A stretch of DNA of 11,468 nt from assembly GCA_015688915.1 (NCBI GenBank), contig JAATGX010000219.1, positions 1 to 11,468 on the forward strand. The letters run 5' to 3'. The DNA comes from Desulfuromonadales bacterium (lineage in GTDB: Bacteria; Desulfobacterota; Desulfuromonadia; Geobacterales; Pseudopelobacteraceae). Positions 8,148 through 11,468 of this stretch are shown here, piece after piece; position 1 is the first letter of the stretch; every line of letters begins with the position of its first letter. The notes beneath the pieces were generated by a model. That model made no database searches and had not been told where the DNA came from. It saw only the letters and a program-made list of their open reading frames with translations. The position numbers and the translations under genes were made by a program.

Positions 8148-8204
8148 ACCGCCCCCGCCCTGACGGGCACCCCCTCCTTATTCAGGAAGGGGACGGGGGG
8201 TGGT
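8148..8204 (+). other. Predicted three-way-junction RNA structure between cobU and cobT
   Basis: An outer helix pairs ACCGCCCCC (8148-8156) with GGGGGTGGT (8196-8204), including one G-U pair. It encloses two hairpins: GCCC-TGAC-GGGC (8157-8168) and CCCC-c-TCCT-TATTC-AGGA-a-GGGG (8170-8192, one mismatch). No T-run follows, so it is not an intrinsic terminator. It ends 12 bases before the cobT ribosome-binding site AAGGAG (8217-8222). It may affect mRNA stability or cobT translation. Confidence 0.5.
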
Positions 8205-8229
8205 CGATTGTAACGCAAGGAGAATCGTC

Positions 8230-9282
8230 ATGGACATTGTCACAACCACCCTGAAACGCATCAAACCGGTCAATGCCGACCTGCTGCAACAGGCCCAGGC
8301 CAAGCTGGACAACAAGACCAAGCCGCCCGGCGCACTGGGCCGGCTGGAGGAATTCGCCCGGCGCATGGCCGCCATCGGCGGGACGTTCGAACCGGATACC
8401 GCGAAAAAGGTCATCTTTACCTTTGCCGGTGACCACGGCGTGACAGCGGAAGGGATATCCGCCTTTCCCAAGGAGGTTACGCCCCAGATGGTGTTCAACT
8501 TCCTGGCCGGCGGGGCCGGTGTCAACGTATTGGCCCGCCACGCCGGGGCCGAGGTGCGGGTGGTGGACGTGGGGGTCGATTTCGACTTTGAGAACGCCAG
8601 CGGCATGATTCACCGGAAGGTGGCGCGCGGCACGCGGAACTTCGCCAAGGGGCCGGCCATGACCAGGGACGAGATGCTGGCCGCCATGCAGGTCGGCATA
8701 GACCTGGCCGACCAGTGCAAAGCCGAAGGCATCACCCTGGTCGGCACGGGCGAAATGGGGATCGGCAATACCACCCCGTCATCGGCCATGATTGCCGCAA
8801 TTTCCGGGAAAACCGTGGCCGAGGTGACGCATCGCGGCACCGGGATCAATGATGCGGCTCTGGAACGCAAGGTCCGCGTCATCGAACAGGGACTGACCCT
8901 GAACAAACCGGATGCCAACGATCCGCTGGACGTGCTGGCCAAGGTGGGCGGGCTGGAGATCGCCGCCATTGCCGGCCTGGTGCTGGGGTGCGCCGCCAAC
9001 TCTATCGCCGTGGTCATCGACGGTTTCATCTCCACCGCCGGCGCCCTGATCGCCTCGGAACTGCACCCCCATGTCCGCGATTACATCTTCGCGGCCCACG
9101 AGTCGGTGGAGATCGGTCACCGGTTCATGCTGGAGCGCATCGGCGCCAAGCCGATCCTCGACCTCCAGTTCCGCCTGGGCGAGGGGACCGGCGCGGCCCT
9201 GGCCATGACCCTGATCGAGGCCGGGGTCAAGATCATGAACGAGATGGCGACCTTCGAACAGGCCGGGGTATCGAAAAGCTAA
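8230..9282 (+). CDS. cobT: Nicotinate-nucleotide-dimethylbenzimidazole phosphoribosyltransferase
   Basis: CobT transfers ribose phosphate from nicotinate mononucleotide to a lower-ligand base such as dimethylbenzimidazole, giving alpha-ribazole phosphate. The protein is 350 residues, near the usual length. Family landmarks are KTKPPGALGRLE (29-40), FTFAGDHGVTAEGISAFP (63-80), GTGEMGIGNTTPSSA (172-186), HRGTGI, and the catalytic FRLGEGTGAA with Glu318, equivalent to the general base of the Salmonella enzyme. The start at 8230 follows AAGGAG at good spacing; an in-frame ATG at 8200 falls in the structured spacer and is unlikely. Second gene of the cob operon. The native lower ligand cannot be read from the sequence. 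Confidence 0.97.
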   Translation: MDIVTTTLKRIKPVNADLLQQAQAKLDNKTKPPGALGRLEEFARRMAAIGGTFEPDTAKKVIFTFAGDHGVTAEGISAFPKEVTPQMVFNFLAGGAGVNVLARHAGAEVRVVDVGVDFDFENASGMIHRKVARGTRNFAKGPAMTRDEMLAAMQVGIDLADQCKAEGITLVGTGEMGIGNTTPSSAMIAAISGKTVAEVTHRGTGINDAALERKVRVIEQGLTLNKPDANDPLDVLAKVGGLEIAAIAGLVLGCAANSIAVVIDGFISTAGALIASELHPHVRDYIFAAHESVEIGHRFMLERIGAKPILDLQFRLGEGTGAALAMTLIEAGVKIMNEMATFEQAGVSKS

Positions 9283-9292
9283 TACTGAAAGG

Positions 9293-9356
9293 CGTGACTG
9301 GGGACCGGGGATTTGTAACGTCTTTTCCCGTCCCCAATCCCCAGTCACCGGTCCCC
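9293..9356. repeat. Inverted array of G-rich heptanucleotide repeats between cobT and cobS
   Basis: The left arm (plus strand, 9293-9313) reads CGTGACT, GGGGACC, GGGGATT. The right arm read on the minus strand (9356 down to 9329) gives GGGGACC, GGTGACT, GGGGATT, GGGGACG. The arms form a hairpin with an 11-bp perfect stem (9294-9304 with 9338-9348) and an inner 5-bp stem (9307-9311 with 9331-9335) around a 19-base loop. It ends five bases before the cobS ATG. It resembles dispersed short-repeat elements; copies elsewhere in the genome cannot be tested here. Confidence 0.75.
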
Positions 9357-9360
9357 ATAC

Positions 9361-10107
9361 ATGAGACTCTACATCATCGCCATGCAATTCCTCACCATCA
9401 TCCCACTCCCCTTTTCCGTGAAATGCGGGAAAGAGGACCTGGGGCGGTCCCTGGCGCTCTTCCCGCTGGCCGGGCTGACCATTGGCGCACTTCTGGCAGG
9501 GCTGGACCGGCTGCTGTCTCCCTGGCTGGCCCGCCCCCTGTGCGACGCCCTGCTGATCGCCGCCCTTTCGGTGGTGACCGGCGCCCTGCACCTGGATGGC
9601 CTGGCCGATGTATGTGACGGTGTTGCGGCGCGGGGGGGGCGGGAGCGCTTCCTGGAAATCATGAAGGACTCGCGGGTGGGGGCGGGTGGCGTGGTGGGGC
9701 TGGTGCTGGGGCTGCTGTTGAAATGGCAGGCCCTGGTGGCGGTACCGGACAGGATGAAATGGCATGCATTGCTGTTGTTCCCCGTCATTGCCCGCTTTGG
9801 CCAGGTCCAGACCGTGGTTTTCGCCCGCAATGCCCGCGAAAACGGTCTCGGATCGTCCTTTATCAAGGGGGCCGGCGCACCACACCTGGTGATCGCCACC
9901 GGCCTGACCCTGGCCGCCGTCTCGCTGCTGCTGGGGACTACGGGCCTGATCATTCCGGCCTCGACCACACTGTTCACCTGGCTGGCCAGATCCTGGTTCA
10001 ACCGCGCCATCGGCGGGGTAACCGGCGACGTGGTCGGCTGCATCAGCGAACTGAACGAGATCCTGGCCCTGGTGCTGATCTCCGCCCTGCCCCTGCTGCC
10101 GCGCTAG
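9361..10107 (+). CDS. cobS: Adenosylcobinamide-GDP ribazoletransferase (cobalamin synthase)
   Basis: CobS joins adenosylcobinamide-GDP and alpha-ribazole (or its phosphate) to give adenosylcobalamin (phosphate), within the inner membrane. The 248-residue length and many hydrophobic segments fit the family. Motifs: MQFLTIIPLPF near the N-terminus, the acidic motif HLDGLADVCDG (77-87), MKDSRVGAGG, and GGVTGDVVGCISELNE (218-233). The ATG at 9361 has no Shine-Dalgarno, because a heptanucleotide repeat lies directly before it; an in-frame TAA at 9316-9318 rules out a start further upstream. An inner ATG at 9382 has no better site and would cut into the family's N-terminus. Translation may depend on coupling to cobT or on the hairpin. 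Third gene of the cob operon; its TAG is one base before the next ATG. Confidence 0.96.
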   Translation: MRLYIIAMQFLTIIPLPFSVKCGKEDLGRSLALFPLAGLTIGALLAGLDRLLSPWLARPLCDALLIAALSVVTGALHLDGLADVCDGVAARGGRERFLEIMKDSRVGAGGVVGLVLGLLLKWQALVAVPDRMKWHALLLFPVIARFGQVQTVVFARNARENGLGSSFIKGAGAPHLVIATGLTLAAVSLLLGTTGLIIPASTTLFTWLARSWFNRAIGGVTGDVVGCISELNEILALVLISALPLLPR

Positions 10108-10108
10108 C

Positions 10109-11468
10109 ATGCCGACCTCGCCCACACACTACCCGAAAGTCCTGCTGGAAGCGTTCTCCAGCGGCGACTGTGCCCGTTCCTTCCGCTTTGACGGCCTGGA
10201 GTCGCTGGTGATTGCCCGTACCCCCGGCGAGGTTGTCCCGGCCCTGCAAGAGGTGGAACGGGCCGTGGAACAAGGCAGGCACGCTGCCGGCTTCGTGACC
10301 TACGAGGCCGCCTCCGGCCTCAATCCGGACCTGCCCGCCGCGGAACCGGGCGACCTGCCGCTGGTCTGGTTCGGCATCTTTGCCGAACGCCATGAGTGCA
10401 AAGCCGGCGCGGAACCGACGGACACCGGTGACTGCCGCATCTCCGCACCCGAGACAGCCATCGACCCGGATGCCTACACCACCGCGATAAACGCCATCCG
10501 CACGGCCATCGCCAGGGGTGAAACCTACCAGGTCAACTTCACCACCGGCCGGCATTTCGCATTCAGCGGCGACCCCTTTGCCCTTTACCGCCGCATGTGC
10601 CGCAACCAGCGGGCGCCGTTCTGCGCCTGGATCGATATGGGCAGCCACCGCGTCCTCTCCGCCTCGCCGGAACTGTTCTTCCGTTTGCAGTCAGGCCGCC
10701 TGACCATGCGCCCCATGAAGGGGACCGCGCCGCGGGCGGCACTGCCCGGCGCGGACCGGCTTCAGCGGGAACGGTTGGCCGCCAGCCCCAAGGAGCGGGC
10801 CGAAAACCTGATGATCGTGGACATGGTGCGCAACGACCTCTCCACCATCGCCGAAACGGGCAGCGTCGCGGTGCCGTCGCTCTTCGACATCGAGACCTAT
10901 CCCACGGTGCACCAGATGACCTCCACCGTCACGGCCCGCGTCCGGCCTGGCACGGGGATCATCGACATCTTCCGGGCGCTGTTCCCCTGCGGTTCGGTCA
11001 CCGGGGCTCCCAAGCGGCGCACCATGGAGATCATCCGTAGCCTGGAACAGGGGCCGCGCGGGGTCTATTGCGGCGCCATCGGGTACATCTCCCCCGGCGG
11101 GGAGGCGACCTTCAGCGTGGCCATCCGCACCGTGGTGCTGGACATGGCCGGCGAACGAGGCGAAATAGGCATCGGCAGCGGCATCACCTGGGATTCCGAC
11201 GCGGACAGCGAGTACCGCGAGTGCCTGGCCAAAAGCGCCTTTCTCTGCCGGGATGCCCCTGATTTTGCCCTGATCGAGTCACTGCGCCACGACCGGGACG
11301 GGTATCTGCTGCCGGAGCGGCATCGCCGCAGAATGGCGGAATCGGCGGCGTATTTGGGCTTTGACGTCGATGGCGAACTGCCGCCCGACCGGCTGGACAA
11401 ACTGGGCAGCGGGCTGGCAGGCCCCCACAAGGTGCGCTGTCTTCTGGCCGTTGACGGCACGTTCACCC
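10109..11468 (+). CDS. pabB: Aminodeoxychorismate synthase component I with fused 4-amino-4-deoxychorismate lyase-like domain (3' end outside window)
   Basis: The PabB part converts chorismate and ammonia to 4-amino-4-deoxychorismate, a precursor of p-aminobenzoate and folate. The frame is open from the ATG at 10109 to the window edge (453 codons). Chorismate-enzyme motifs are ETYQVNFT (138-145), LSASPELFFR, MKGTAPR (203-209, with the Lys204 typical of PabB rather than the Ala of anthranilate synthase), SPKERAENLMIVDMVRNDL (226-244), CGSVTGAPK (294-302), and GSGITWDS. From about residue 386 a new domain begins (FALIESLRHDRDGYLLPERH, then SAAYLGF). It resembles the N-terminus of class IV aminotransferase-fold lyases (PabC), as in known PabB-PabC fusions, and is cut by the edge. 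It has no Shine-Dalgarno and starts one base after the cobS stop (TAGcATG), which suggests translational reinitiation. It is the fourth gene on the B12-controlled transcript. Confidence 0.93.
   Translation, partial: MPTSPTHYPKVLLEAFSSGDCARSFRFDGLESLVIARTPGEVVPALQEVERAVEQGRHAAGFVTYEAASGLNPDLPAAEPGDLPLVWFGIFAERHECKAGAEPTDTGDCRISAPETAIDPDAYTTAINAIRTAIARGETYQVNFTTGRHFAFSGDPFALYRRMCRNQRAPFCAWIDMGSHRVLSASPELFFRLQSGRLTMRPMKGTAPRAALPGADRLQRERLAASPKERAENLMIVDMVRNDLSTIAETGSVAVPSLFDIETYPTVHQMTSTVTARVRPGTGIIDIFRALFPCGSVTGAPKRRTMEIIRSLEQGPRGVYCGAIGYISPGGEATFSVAIRTVVLDMAGERGEIGIGSGITWDSDADSEYRECLAKSAFLCRDAPDFALIESLRHDRDGYLLPERHRRRMAESAAYLGFDVDGELPPDRLDKLGSGLAGPHKVRCLLAVDGTFT

Noticed and set aside
8779..10125. 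Long open frame (448 codons) on the minus strand opposite cobT and cobS
   Set aside because: It covers parts of two well-recognised genes and the spacer between them. Its Gln/Gly/His-rich product matches no known fold and is explained by codon composition.

Overview
The window looks like chromosome of a GC-rich, cytochrome-rich anaerobe, most likely of the Geobacter/Desulfuromonadales type (inference). The reasons are a chemoreceptor with a c-type haem motif in its periplasmic sensor, a HrcA/CIRCE-controlled groESL operon, a soluble PAS-PAS hybrid histidine kinase and a riboswitch-controlled cobUTS cluster. No tRNA, rRNA, CRISPR array, insertion sequence or phage gene is visible, and no gene looks recently transferred.

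Left part, all on the minus strand. A methyl-accepting chemotaxis protein runs off the left edge (start at 1156); its periplasmic domain carries a CKSCH haem-attachment motif. A 182-base gap holding a perfect 16-bp palindrome separates it from hemH (ferrochelatase, 1339-2289). A small cupin gene (2327-2644) precedes hemH and has a clear sigma-70 promoter. A strong hairpin terminator (2729-2760) closes the groESL operon: groES (4632-4919) then groEL (2824-4470), driven by a sigma-70 promoter with a perfect CIRCE operator just downstream of it. Upstream of that lies a hybrid histidine kinase (5078-7156), also on the minus strand.

Right part, all on the plus strand. A promoter divergent from the kinase promoter starts a leader with a textbook cobalamin riboswitch (about 7325-7492). 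It is followed by a mutually exclusive antiterminator and intrinsic terminator (7513-7593). Then come cobU, cobT, cobS and a PabB-PabC-type fusion gene cut by the right edge. CobU, CobT and CobS together assemble the nucleotide loop of adenosylcobalamin. The last gene makes the folate precursor p-aminobenzoate and begins one base after cobS, so it probably shares the B12-controlled transcript.

The genes are mostly familiar, and no wholly new system is evident. The less ordinary material lies between genes: a predicted three-way-junction RNA between cobU and cobT, an inverted array of heptanucleotide repeats directly upstream of a cobS that lacks a Shine-Dalgarno, the dyads near the chemoreceptor and groES promoters, and the folate gene downstream of a B12 riboswitch.
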